Positions 33,234 to 41,220 of a stretch of 64,000 nucleotides of DNA are shown in pieces (the first letter of the stretch is position 1; each line of letters opens with the position of its first letter). The translations under genes were made by a program, and so were the position numbers. Location of the stretch: contig JAZRNY010000022.1 of the NCBI GenBank assembly GCA_045648445.1, positions 124,001 through 188,000 of the forward strand. The letters are read 5' to 3'. This DNA comes from SIG607 sp045648445 (lineage in GTDB: Bacteria; Bacillota; Clostridia; Oscillospirales; Acutalibacteraceae). The notes beneath the pieces are model-generated. The model worked only from the letters and a program-made list of their open reading frames with translations, was not told the origin of the DNA and did no database searches.

Positions 33234-34294
33234 TGAAATTTATAAAAATTATTTGCATTACTTTTTGTTTTTTTATGGTTTTTTCGGTAAATGCCAAGGC
33301 AGACGACGCTTATTCGCTTTTGCCAAAGGAACAACAGGAGATTTTAAACCAATACGGATTAAACGAAGAATTACTTTCCGAAAGCCTTGATACCAAAGGC
33401 TTTTTCTCGCTGATTAAAACCTTTTTAAAAGACGGCATAAAATCACCCGTTTCAATTTTCCTTAAAAGTCTTGCAATGGTTATTGTGGCTTCCTTGCTTA
33501 TGAGTTATTGCGAAGAAGGGAAAACCGCCATTGCGGTCGAAAGCGTGTGCGCTCTTTCCTGCGCTATGGTGTTAACACTGCCCGTTTACGAAATTATAGC
33601 CGCCTCAAAGGAAGCGCTAAAGGGAGCCACAATGTTTATTACTTCCTCATTGCCGATTTTTGCTTCTATAAAGGCAGCGTCGGGTAAAAGCCTTACGGTA
33701 ACGTCAGGCGCAGGGGTGCTTCTTATTGCCTGTCAGGCGCTTAGTTACCTTTGTTCCTTTGTTATAGCACCCTTTATGAACGGTTATTTATCATTGGCGG
33801 TTTGTTCCTCTTTCGGTATGCAAAATAAAGCAAAGGGGCTTATAAATACCATAAAAAAGGCGGCAATGTGGATTTTAACCCTTTGCGCCTCGGTTTTCGT
33901 TTTTATTCTTTCGTCAAAATCGGTGCTTGGCAAAACCGCCGATACCGTCGCGCTAAAAACGGCAAAGTACGTTTTAGGCTCCTTTGTACCGGTTGTTGGC
34001 TCTACCCTCAGTGAATCGGCTTCAAGCGTTGCGGCAAGTTTAAGCGCCGTTTCGGGCGGTGTGGGAATGTACATAATAATAGGGCTTATAATTCTTGTTT
34101 TGCCTTTGCTTATCGAACTTTTATGCTTAAAATTTTCGCTTGTTCTTTTAAGCAATACAGCCTCGCTTTTTTCGGCGCAGTCGGTAAAAACTTTAAGCGA
34201 TGCTATAGATAGCGTAGTGTCGCTGTTAATAGGCTTTTTGATTTTATCGGTCTGCCTTTTTATTATTTCGGTAGGGGTGCTTATATCACTTTGA
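33233..34294 (+). CDS. spoIIIAE: Stage III sporulation protein AE
   Basis: A 353-residue polytopic membrane protein with an N-terminal signal-like helix, an extracytoplasmic stretch (LPKEQQEILNQYG) and about seven further helices. It is the largest membrane component of the channel and starts at the stop of spoIIIAD. Confidence 0.94.
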   Translation: MKFIKIICITFCFFMVFSVNAKADDAYSLLPKEQQEILNQYGLNEELLSESLDTKGFFSLIKTFLKDGIKSPVSIFLKSLAMVIVASLLMSYCEEGKTAIAVESVCALSCAMVLTLPVYEIIAASKEALKGATMFITSSLPIFASIKAASGKSLTVTSGAGVLLIACQALSYLCSFVIAPFMNGYLSLAVCSSFGMQNKAKGLINTIKKAAMWILTLCASVFVFILSSKSVLGKTADTVALKTAKYVLGSFVPVVGSTLSESASSVAASLSAVSGGVGMYIIIGLIILVLPLLIELLCLKFSLVLLSNTASLFSAQSVKTLSDAIDSVVSLLIGFLILSVCLFIISVGVLISL

Positions 34295-34704
34295 AAACTC
34301 TTATTTTAAACGCTTCGGTTATATGTGTTGCATATTCGGCGCTTAACTTTTTGCCGGTTTTAAAAAGGTCGGCAAAAATGCAGAATTTCGTTTTTTCCCT
34401 TTGCTTTTTGGCATCTTTTTTATCTGCTTTATCACTGGTTTCTTTTTCTGATATATCGTTGCCTGTAACCTCTTTTGAAACTGACGTTTGCTATGCGAAA
34501 GAGGAGGCGTTTTGTCTGGCGCTCTGTGATATGCTGACCAAAGAAAATATAGAATACGAAAAAATTGAAGCAGATACTACTGAAAATGACGATAACAGCA
34601 TAAATATAAATAAAATCACCGTTTACGGTTGCAATCAAAAAGAAAAATGCCAAAACCTTATAAAAAACAATACGGGGCTAGAGGTAGTTTGCGTTTATGA
34701 ATAA
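34291..34704 (+). CDS. spoIIIAF: Stage III sporulation protein AF
   Basis: A 137-residue protein with two N-terminal membrane helices and a soluble C-terminal ring-building-motif-like domain. The start codon appears to be TTG at 34291, overlapping the spoIIIAE stop (TTGA), with AGGGG about 12 nt upstream. Weakly conserved family; the operon position makes the call. Confidence 0.85.
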   Translation: MKTLILNASVICVAYSALNFLPVLKRSAKMQNFVFSLCFLASFLSALSLVSFSDISLPVTSFETDVCYAKEEAFCLALCDMLTKENIEYEKIEADTTENDDNSININKITVYGCNQKEKCQNLIKNNTGLEVVCVYE

Positions 34705-35236
34705 AATAACCTCTTTTTTAAATAAATATTTGGGCGGAAAAAAACTTGTTATTATTGGTATTATCGGAATAGCCTTAATAGGACTTTCTTCATTTATTCC
34801 TCAAAAAAGCGAAAAAAAGACTGCGGATAACGACGTAGAAATTACCACCGAAGAATATAAAAAACAACTGGAAAAACAAATAAAGGAAATAGCAGTCAGT
34901 ATTTCGGGTGATAAAAAAACCAAGGTTTTAATAACACTTGAAACTTCAATACGGCGCGAATATGCAGGAGAAAGTCAAAACATAAGCGGCGAAAAAAGTA
35001 ATGATAACGGACGAGAAACAAGCGGTACTGTAAAGGAAAAGGCGATTACCGTTAAAAAATCGGACGGAAGCGAAGAAGCGCTTCTTATTACCGAATATAT
35101 GCCCCAAATACGAGGGGTTGCAATAGTGTGTAACACAAACGGTGATGCATCAACTATAAAGGCAATACGCGACGCTGTAACGGCGGCGCTTGGCATAACG
35201 AATAAAAGAGTATATATTGGAGGTCATTCAGGGTGA
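34697..35236 (+). CDS. spoIIIAG: Stage III sporulation protein AG
   Basis: A 179-residue bitopic protein: membrane helix at about 17-35, then a charged stretch and a ring-building-motif domain (KTKVLITLETSIRREYAGE ... EALLITEYMPQIRGVAIVC ... IRDAVTAALGI). SpoIIIAG builds the large ring in the intermembrane space. Overlaps the 3' end of spoIIIAF by 8 nt. Confidence 0.94.
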   Translation: MNKITSFLNKYLGGKKLVIIGIIGIALIGLSSFIPQKSEKKTADNDVEITTEEYKKQLEKQIKEIAVSISGDKKTKVLITLETSIRREYAGESQNISGEKSNDNGRETSGTVKEKAITVKKSDGSEEALLITEYMPQIRGVAIVCNTNGDASTIKAIRDAVTAALGITNKRVYIGGHSG

Positions 35237-35766
35237 AAAAAGGAAAAGTGCTTTCTAAAGGACATTTGGCGTTAGGGATAATGGTGCTGGTATTGGGCGC
35301 GGCGGTATGGCTTAATATGAAATATTCTTCTGTCGATAAGACAAAATATATGGGAGAAAGCACCTTTGTTTCAAATCAAAATGAGGATTCGGCAATGGTA
35401 AGCGGAAAGATTGAAGAAGATTATTTTTCAACGGCAAAAACACAGCGTGAAACGGCATATCTGGAAGCGGAAGAAAGTATTAAAGAGGCGCTTAATTCGG
35501 CTGCAGGTAACGCCGACGCCGTAAAGGACGCTACCGATAAGGCGGCTGCTCTTTCAAAACGAAAAACCGATGAAGTTGCAATCGAAAATATTTTGAATGC
35601 AAAGGGATTTAATAAAAGTCTTGCGGTAATAGGAGATAACAGTGTTACGGTTATTGTTGAGGGAGAAACTTTAACTAACGAACAAACGCTGATAATTCAG
35701 GATGCAGTAAGCAGTCAATGTGAAATTTCTTCGTCTAAAGTAAAAATTGTTACAGTAAAAGGTTGA
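35233..35766 (+). CDS. spoIIIAH: Stage III sporulation protein AH
   Basis: A 177-residue protein starting at GTG, overlapping the spoIIIAG stop. N-terminal membrane helix (LALGIMVLVLGAAVWL), a coiled/helical region (RETAYLEAEESIKEALN) and a C-terminal ring-forming domain ending SSKVKIVTVKG. It binds SpoIIQ across the intermembrane space in Bacillus; spoIIQ is not in the window. Last gene of the operon. Confidence 0.94.
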   Translation: MKKGKVLSKGHLALGIMVLVLGAAVWLNMKYSSVDKTKYMGESTFVSNQNEDSAMVSGKIEEDYFSTAKTQRETAYLEAEESIKEALNSAAGNADAVKDATDKAAALSKRKTDEVAIENILNAKGFNKSLAVIGDNSVTVIVEGETLTNEQTLIIQDAVSSQCEISSSKVKIVTVKG

Positions 35767-35791
35767 GAATTTGAAAAAAATGTGTTATACT
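35763..35791 (+). promoter_or_regulatory. Promoter of the Asp23-family gene
   Basis: TTGAGA, 17-nt spacer, TATACT, overlapping the spoIIIAH stop and 41 nt upstream of the ATG at 35833, so the Asp23 gene can be expressed outside sporulation. Confidence 0.6.
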
Positions 35792-35832
35792 ATTAAAAAA
35801 TGAGGAAATAAGAGCGCGTGGAGGTATAAAAA

Positions 35833-36165
35833 ATGGAAAATAGAAGCAATCTTGCAATAAACGCGGAAGTTATCGAAAATATGGCAACAATAGCCGTTAA
35901 AGAGGTTGAAGGCGTAGCAGGTCTTCCTGAAAAAGGTATGGATTTAAAGAACGTTCTTAACCGCGGAAAGATTTTTAAACCCGTTCACGTAACCGAGAAA
36001 AACGGCGCGGTAGCCCTTGATATTCATATTAAAATTTTCCAGAGCGCCAATGCTAAAGAGGTAGCCGAAAACGTTCAGAAAAACGTTAAGGAAAAATTAC
36101 AGAATATGACGGGCAACGCTATAACGAGAGTTGACGTAACAATTGATGATTTAGCGATTGATTAG
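35833..36165 (+). CDS. Asp23/Gls24 family envelope stress protein (YqhY-like)
   Basis: A 110-residue alpha/beta protein with the family pattern INAEVIENMATIAVKEVEGVAGLPEKG, ALDIHIKIFQS and VAENVQKNVKEKLQNMTG. In Firmicutes YqhY-type members lie near accBC/nusB and spoIIIA, as here, and have been linked to fatty-acid synthesis and envelope homeostasis. GTGGAGG upstream supports the start. Followed at once by a strong terminator. Confidence 0.9.
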   Translation: MENRSNLAINAEVIENMATIAVKEVEGVAGLPEKGMDLKNVLNRGKIFKPVHVTEKNGAVALDIHIKIFQSANAKEVAENVQKNVKEKLQNMTGNAITRVDVTIDDLAID

Positions 36166-36196
36166 AAAAAACCGATGCGAAAGCATCGGTTTTTTT
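36166..36196 (+). terminator. Terminator after the Asp23-family gene
   Basis: Stem ACCGATGC/GCATCGGT extended by A-T pairs, GAAA loop, long T-run. Confidence 0.93.
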
Positions 36197-36259
36197 AGGG
36201 AATAGGGAATAGGGAATAGGGAATAGGGAATAGGGAATAGGGAATAGGGAATAGGGAAT
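36197..36259. repeat. Tandem 7-bp repeat (AGGGAAT), nine copies
   Basis: Nine perfect copies of AGGGAAT directly after the terminator and 64 nt before the S1-protein ATG. A perfect short tandem array of this kind expands and contracts by slippage; here it lies in the presumptive leader or promoter region of the next gene. Confidence 0.95.
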
Positions 36260-36322
36260 AAAACGGTCTTTCGTAACATATATATGAATTAGAAAATATG
36301 TTAAAAGAAGGACATGATAACA

Positions 36323-37234
36323 ATGAAAGAGTTTTATCCCGAAGAAATAAGAACCAAAGATGACGGCAAAATATACTATACTACCGAAAACATAGTTAAC
36401 GCCGTTAAAACAGGGGAAATACTTAGGGCTGTTGCAAGTCTTTGCGATACTTCCCATAATTTAACGGTAGATTTAGGTTGTATGAAAGGTATAATTACAA
36501 AAGAGGATGCCCTTTTAACAAACGACGGTAATATAAGGGATATTGCCATAATTTCGCGGGTGGGAAAAACCGTATGTTTTACGGTAGAGGAAATAATTTA
36601 TGATTTAAGCGGTATTCCCGTTGCCCGTCTTTCACGAAAAAGGGCGCAACAAAAGTATATCGAAGAATATCTTCTTTTAAAAAGAACGGGTGACGTTTTA
36701 AAGGCAAAGGTAACGCATCTTGACGCGTTCGGAGTGTTTTGCGATATAGGTTGTGGTATTATAGCCTTGTTGCCTATTGACTTTATATCGGTTTCGCGTA
36801 TTTCACACCCAAAAGACCGTTTTTTTGTGGGTGAAGACATAAAGGTTGTTTTAAAATCCATTTCACACGACGGCAGAATTACCGTTTCACACAAGGAACT
36901 GCTGGGCACTTGGGAAGAAAACGCTCAAAACTTTACGGCAGGTCAAACGGTAACCGGAATAGTAAGAAGTGTTGAAGAATACGGAGTGTTTGTGGAACTT
37001 GCACCCAATTTGGCGGGATTAGCCGAGCCTTATGAAACAAAGGTAGGCGATACCGTAAGCGTTTACATAAAAAGCATTATTCCCGATAAAATGAAGGTAA
37101 AACTTATTATAATAGATAGTTTTAAGGGCGGTTTTATGCCTAAAACGAGGTATTTTTATAAAGACGACCATATAGATTCTTTTTACTATTCGCCTTTAAA
37201 CAGCACTAAAAAAATATATACTGAATTCAACTAG
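36323..37234 (+). CDS. Protein with two S1 RNA-binding domains
   Basis: About 303 residues. An N-terminal domain of about 115 residues resembles the first, degenerate S1 of clostridial RpsA-like proteins (VDLGCMKGIITKEDALL). Two clear S1 motifs follow: GDVLKAKVTHLDAFGVFCDIGCGIIALLPID (about 122-150) and GQTVTGIVRSVEEYGVFVELAPNLAGLAEP (about 208-238). GAAGGA is well spaced for the ATG at 36323 and too close for 36314. Probably an RNA- or ribosome-associated protein; not the full ribosomal S1. No operon partner on either side. Confidence 0.85.
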   Translation: MKEFYPEEIRTKDDGKIYYTTENIVNAVKTGEILRAVASLCDTSHNLTVDLGCMKGIITKEDALLTNDGNIRDIAIISRVGKTVCFTVEEIIYDLSGIPVARLSRKRAQQKYIEEYLLLKRTGDVLKAKVTHLDAFGVFCDIGCGIIALLPIDFISVSRISHPKDRFFVGEDIKVVLKSISHDGRITVSHKELLGTWEENAQNFTAGQTVTGIVRSVEEYGVFVELAPNLAGLAEPYETKVGDTVSVYIKSIIPDKMKVKLIIIDSFKGGFMPKTRYFYKDDHIDSFYYSPLNSTKKIYTEFN

Positions 37235-37237
37235 CGA

Positions 37238-37410
37238 GGGCTCTCGCCCACGCCCTGTAGGGCAGTATTTCCTTAAAAACGCGAAATTTTGGCACAATAA
37301 TGCGTTAAAAAGCCATAGTACTGTCGCCTTTCGAGGCTTTTGACAACAATACAGGGAATTTTGTTCGAGAAACAAATACTTCCCTACGGGGCGTGGGCGT
37401 TAATAAGCCC
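37238..37410. repeat. MITE-like element with imperfect terminal inverted repeats
   Basis: The 26-nt arms at 37245-37270 and 37374-37399 are inverted copies with two mismatches (core CGCCCACGCCC-N-GTAGGG), and the flanking GGGC/GCCC extends them. The interior (about 100 nt) has no ORF. It occupies most of the gap between the S1 protein and the dockerin protein. Confidence 0.75.
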
Positions 37411-37457
37411 TTGTTTTATTTTGTGAAAATAAAATGAATATCGGCGGCAGATTTTTG

Positions 37458-37486
37458 TTGACTAAAATTAAAAACGGTGGTAGTAT
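37458..37486 (+). promoter_or_regulatory. Promoter of the double-cohesin/dockerin protein
   Basis: TTGACT, 17-nt spacer, TAGTAT (or TATAAA shifted by 3), about 45 nt before the ATG at 37530. Confidence 0.55.
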
Positions 37487-37529
37487 AAAATAGATTATAA
37501 ATCACACAAAGAAGAAAGAGTAGTGAATT

Positions 37530-39458
37530 ATGAAAAAACTGATTGCTTTATTACTTAGTATAATTTTAGTTTTAACCTTTTCGGGAGTTTCGGTTATTGC
37601 CGCCACCGATGATAGCCAACTTGATATTGACCAAGTGGTTGCTGTTGAAAAGTTGACGGTTCAACTTGAAAGCGACAGTGCGTCTTCGCACGATGACGTA
37701 ACCCTTGATTTAACATTAAACGGCAATTCCGGTTTTTCGGTAATGATACTTAATCTTGACCACGGTAGCGAGAAAATTATCCTTAAATCTGCAACAACCA
37801 ACGTAAGCGGTCTTTCGGTTGAGTTTTCAAATCAAAAAGGCGGTTCTACACTTGCGTTTTATAATTTGGGCAGTAACTGTACCGTTACAGGAGTTATTGC
37901 TACACTTGTTTTCAGCATCGGCTCATATTCTAACGTAAACGGCGCCGAAATTACTCTTTCTGCCGAAGAAGGAAACGTGTGCGATGCAAACGGCGTTGCT
38001 ATTAAACCTGAATTTATAAACGGTAAAATTTTTATTGATTGTGAACACACATATATATTTAATGACAGGGTTGAACCCAGTTGTACCAAAGAAGGCGCAA
38101 TTAATTACCGTTGCACCATCTGCGGTGACATAAAGACTACTTCGATTGATAAAATCAGTTGTACCTATTCTGCAACAAAAATAATTGTTGTTCAGCCCGA
38201 CTGTGACACCGACGGTGTTGAGGCTTACGTTTGTCAGTTCTGCGGTTCCAGAAAAGAAGAAAGCGCCATAAGCGCAGTAGGTCATAAGTACGTTGATGAA
38301 ACTGCCTATATTATTACAAAAGAACCTACATGTACCACACCCGGTTCTAAGTACAGAATTTGTTACGTATGCAATGAACACGTTACCGAAGAAATTCCTT
38401 CCCTCGGCCACGACGAAGGCACTTGGCGTATTACCAATCCCGGCGACTGTACTTCTACAGGTGTTGTATCCCGATACTGTAATCGTTGCGATTTCGTTAT
38501 TGAAACAAAGGTTAAAGAACAGTCGGGTCACTTTATGGGTTGGGCAGTAACTAAAAAAGCCACCTGTAAAGAGGCAGGTATTGAACAGTATATGTGCCTT
38601 ATTTGCGGCGGTGAAAAGGGCGATAGCAAAGAAATTGCCAAACTTGACCACGTTCACGGTAAAGAGGTAGTAACAAAAGAACCTTCCTGTAGCGAAAAAG
38701 GCGTTATCGAGGTTTACTGTAAGGATTGTAACGAAGTTGTTGCCACAAAGGAAATCGAAACACTTTCTCATATCAAAGGTGTTCTTAAAGTAGTTACTGC
38801 TCCTACAAGCCAGGCGCAAGGACAGGGCGAATACCGTTGTAAAAATTGTGACGAACTGCTTGAAAGCGTAACCTTAGATAAGGTGTATAGCGAAATCTAC
38901 TTTGAAAATATGAAAGCAACAATAGGCAGACGCACAGCAGTTAAGGTATATATTAAAGAAAATGCAGGTTTTTCTGTAGGTGTAATCAGAGTTAAGTACG
39001 ACGTAAAATCTCTTGTGTTCAGTGATGTAACTGCAGGGAAAGTAACAAGTGATGTGACTTACGGTTGTCCCAAAGAGGGTGAAATTGCAGTAGTTGTTTC
39101 TTTAAGCGATGCCGAGTATACTGAAAACGGATTGTTGTTTACAATCAACTTTACACTTACCGCTGACGCTACCGACGGAAAGGTTGAACTTTTCTATGAT
39201 GCTCAAAACGACTTTGCTGACAAAAACGGCGAAAGAGTCTTTGTTAACATGAAGTCCGGCGAAATTGAAATTATAACTGCAATTCCGGGCGACGTTGACG
39301 GTGACGGTGATGTTGACGCTACAGACCTTGCCAATATGAAACTTCATCTTGTAGGTTTGTTAGAAAATGTAAGCGCAGGTACGGATGTCGATGGCAACCA
39401 AAAGGTTGATGCAGGTGACCTTGCAACACTTAAATTAATGCTTGCAGGCCTTATATAA
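37530..39458 (+). CDS. Secreted protein with two cohesin-like modules, Cys repeats and a dockerin
   Basis: The 642-residue protein has a signal peptide (about 1-25). A first cohesin-like beta-sandwich spans about 38-172 (SVMILNLDHGSEKIILKSA, GGSTLAFYNLG, GVIATLVFSIG). Seven repeats of about 40 residues follow (173-450), of the form P-x-C-T-x-x-G-x(3-5)-Y-x-C-x-x-C-G...H, the last without the first Cys. A second cohesin-like module lies at about 453-580 (GFSVGVIRVKYDVKSLVFSDV, GLLFTINFTLTADA). A type I dockerin at 584-642 has two calcium loops (DVDGDGDVDATD and DVDGNQKVDAGD) each followed by an LKL-type helix. A protein with both cohesins and a dockerin can bridge other components, like an adaptor scaffoldin. 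No catalytic domain. Confidence 0.85.
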   Translation: MKKLIALLLSIILVLTFSGVSVIAATDDSQLDIDQVVAVEKLTVQLESDSASSHDDVTLDLTLNGNSGFSVMILNLDHGSEKIILKSATTNVSGLSVEFSNQKGGSTLAFYNLGSNCTVTGVIATLVFSIGSYSNVNGAEITLSAEEGNVCDANGVAIKPEFINGKIFIDCEHTYIFNDRVEPSCTKEGAINYRCTICGDIKTTSIDKISCTYSATKIIVVQPDCDTDGVEAYVCQFCGSRKEESAISAVGHKYVDETAYIITKEPTCTTPGSKYRICYVCNEHVTEEIPSLGHDEGTWRITNPGDCTSTGVVSRYCNRCDFVIETKVKEQSGHFMGWAVTKKATCKEAGIEQYMCLICGGEKGDSKEIAKLDHVHGKEVVTKEPSCSEKGVIEVYCKDCNEVVATKEIETLSHIKGVLKVVTAPTSQAQGQGEYRCKNCDELLESVTLDKVYSEIYFENMKATIGRRTAVKVYIKENAGFSVGVIRVKYDVKSLVFSDVTAGKVTSDVTYGCPKEGEIAVVVSLSDAEYTENGLLFTINFTLTADATDGKVELFYDAQNDFADKNGERVFVNMKSGEIEIITAIPGDVDGDGDVDATDLANMKLHLVGLLENVSAGTDVDGNQKVDAGDLATLKLMLAGLI

Positions 39459-39469
39459 TAAAATTTAAT

Positions 39470-39494
39470 GACCTTGCTTCGGCAAGGTCGTTTT
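39470..39494 (+). terminator. Terminator after the double-cohesin protein
   Basis: Eight-bp stem GACCTTGC/GCAAGGTC with TTCG loop and short T-run. Confidence 0.85.
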
Positions 39495-39504
39495 AACGAG
39501 TAAC

Positions 39505-39674
39505 TTTAAGCAAACACGAATAATCCGAACCTGCCTAAAACGGCATTCTTTCGGCACTTTTCGGTTTGTCATCACCCGTAGGCATTAGCCTGACGGAGTA
39601 ACGAGTATTTTAACAATGCAAAGACGAAAATTGAGCCTTTAAAATCAGGTTCGGATTATTCGTGTTTGCTTAAA
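39505..39674. repeat. MITE-like element with perfect 29-bp inverted repeats
   Basis: Arms 39505-39533 and 39646-39674 are perfect reverse complements over 29 bp (core TAAGCAAACACGAATAATCC), separated by about 112 nt without an ORF. It sits between a terminator and the Shine-Dalgarno of the Mrp gene, so the mrp transcript may start within or read through it. Confidence 0.9.
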
Positions 39675-39692
39675 AATTAAAAGGTGATAAAA

Positions 39693-40514
39693 ATGAGCGA
39701 ATGTACACACGATTGCAGTTCTTGTTCTGCAAAATGTTCCGATAGAAAACCCGAAAGCCTTATTGAGCCTACCAACGAACTCAATAATATAAAAAAGGTA
39801 ATAGGCGTTGTCAGCGGTAAGGGTGGCGTAGGTAAATCTATGGTAACTTCTCTGCTTAGCGTTGCTATGCGTAAAGAGGGTAAAGAGGTGGCAATACTTG
39901 ATGCCGACATTACCGGCCCATCCATACCAAAAGCCTTTGGCATAAGCGACCGCGCCGAAGGAAGTGAATTGGGCATTTTCCCCGCTGTTACTAAAGAGGG
40001 CATTAAACTTATGTCTATAAATCTTCTTTTGGAAGATGCTACTGCGCCGGTGGTATGGCGCGGACCGGTTATTGCAGGGGCTGTTAAGCAGTTCTGGAGT
40101 GACGTTATTTGGAATGACGTTGACTATATGTTTGTAGACTGTCCTCCCGGAACGGGCGACGTTCCCTTAACTGTATTCCAAAGTTTGCCTCTTTCGGGCA
40201 TAGTTATTGTAACAAGCCCTCAAGACCTTGTTTCAATGATAGTTAAAAAGGCTTATAAAATGGCGGAAATGATGAACATTCCGGTACTGGGCATAGTTGA
40301 AAATATGAGTTATATTCAGTGCCCTGACTGTGGTAAAAAGGTTCATCTTTTCGGCGAAGGCAAAACACAAACCATAGCAGATGAACTGGGTGTTCCACTA
40401 CTTGCTCAACTTCCCATTAATCCCGATATGGCGGTTATGGTGGATAACGGCTGTATCGAAAAAGCAGACACCTCGGTTATGAAAAACGCAATCGACACGC
40501 TTTTAAAACTTTAA
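39693..40514 (+). CDS. mrp: Mrp/NBP35-type iron-sulfur carrier ATPase
   Basis: P-loop ATPase that binds and transfers Fe-S clusters. About 273 residues: N-terminal Cys cluster CTHDCSSCSAKC as in NBP35-type proteins, deviant Walker A GKGGVGKS, DADITGPSIPK, VDCPPGTGDVPL and the conserved C-x-x-C in IQCPDCGKK that bridges the dimeric cluster. The GTG at 39684 is in frame, but AAGGTGAT is spaced for the ATG at 39693. Monocistronic. Confidence 0.93.
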   Translation: MSECTHDCSSCSAKCSDRKPESLIEPTNELNNIKKVIGVVSGKGGVGKSMVTSLLSVAMRKEGKEVAILDADITGPSIPKAFGISDRAEGSELGIFPAVTKEGIKLMSINLLLEDATAPVVWRGPVIAGAVKQFWSDVIWNDVDYMFVDCPPGTGDVPLTVFQSLPLSGIVIVTSPQDLVSMIVKKAYKMAEMMNIPVLGIVENMSYIQCPDCGKKVHLFGEGKTQTIADELGVPLLAQLPINPDMAVMVDNGCIEKADTSVMKNAIDTLLKL

Positions 40515-40517
40515 AAA

Positions 40518-40541
40518 AATCGGCAGGTTGACTGCCGATTT
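40518..40541. terminator. Bidirectional terminator between mrp and the convergent unknown gene
   Basis: Ten-bp stem AAATCGGCAG/CTGCCGATTT with a four-nt loop, flanked by A-run on the left and T-run on the right. Confidence 0.88.
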
Positions 40542-41131
40542 TACATTATAAGTATTCCGTTTTCTTTATATATAAGTCCTGCCAAAAGGGTGGGAGAAAA
40601 TTCTTTTGGACGTATTTCTTCTACTTCTTTCGGCAATTTTACGCAAAAAGGCGTGTTAATATCGGGGCAAATATCTGCCTCGTTCGGCTCGGAACACAAA
40701 AAAGGCAAAGTGCCGTAGGTTTTGTAAATTTCTTCTGCATTTTCGGGAAGTGTTTGGCTTTCTATATAAACCTTTTTTGCATATCTGCAAATTTGAGGCA
40801 AATATTTAGTATCACAAAGAGTTTTGTTCAAATAAACGGTTTTGCCCTTTTCTTTTTTCAGCCTTTCCATAAGTTTTAAAGCGGTTACCTCTTTTAAATA
40901 TTCTTCGGGTATTTTCGAAAAGGAGCAATAAAGCCTTTCCTTTAAAGCGTTTTCAAGCCGTTCCTTTTCCCAAAAGGATTTTTTGGAAAAATGATATATC
41001 TTATATACGTTTATTTCTCCCACAGTTTTAAAAGAGTAACTTTCTTTAACTATTTTTTCTTTTCGGCAAAGGTAAAGCCGTTGTAAAAAGGTTTTTCTTT
41101 TAAGGGGTACGGTTAGCGTTAAAGATAACAT
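40541..41131 (-). CDS. Unknown 196-residue protein
   Basis: I do not recognise a family. The protein has no signal peptide or membrane segment. It is rich in Lys, Glu, Leu and Tyr, with a central block VYLNKTLCDTKYLPQICRYAKKVYIESQ that looks like alternating helices and strands, followed by GTLPFLCSEPNEADICPDIN and a hydrophobic C-terminus (SPTLLAGLIYKENGILIM). The arrangement recalls small nucleotide-free Rossmann-like proteins, but this is weak. AAAGGA precedes the ATG. It is divergent from the sugar transferase and convergent with mrp; codon use matches neighbours. Confidence 0.7.
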   Translation of the reverse strand: MLSLTLTVPLKRKTFLQRLYLCRKEKIVKESYSFKTVGEINVYKIYHFSKKSFWEKERLENALKERLYCSFSKIPEEYLKEVTALKLMERLKKEKGKTVYLNKTLCDTKYLPQICRYAKKVYIESQTLPENAEEIYKTYGTLPFLCSEPNEADICPDINTPFCVKLPKEVEEIRPKEFSPTLLAGLIYKENGILIM

Positions 41132-41147
41132 AAATTATTCCTTTCAC

Positions 41148-41175
41148 TTGACAAAATCGGGGAATATTATATACT
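41148..41175 (+). promoter_or_regulatory. Promoter of the sugar transferase operon
   Basis: TTGACA, 16-nt spacer, TATACT, about 45 nt before the ATG at 41221. Confidence 0.7.
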
Positions 41176-41220
41176 TATATTATATGGTGATATAAATAGA
41201 ACTGTTTTGAAAGGATTTAT

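Noticed and set aside
36197..36259. CRISPR-like array
   Set aside because: Units are 7 bp without spacers; this is a simple tandem repeat.
37923..38819. A 298-codon open frame on the minus strand
   Set aside because: Antisense shadow of the double-cohesin gene; no start context and low-complexity Cys/Phe/Asn composition.
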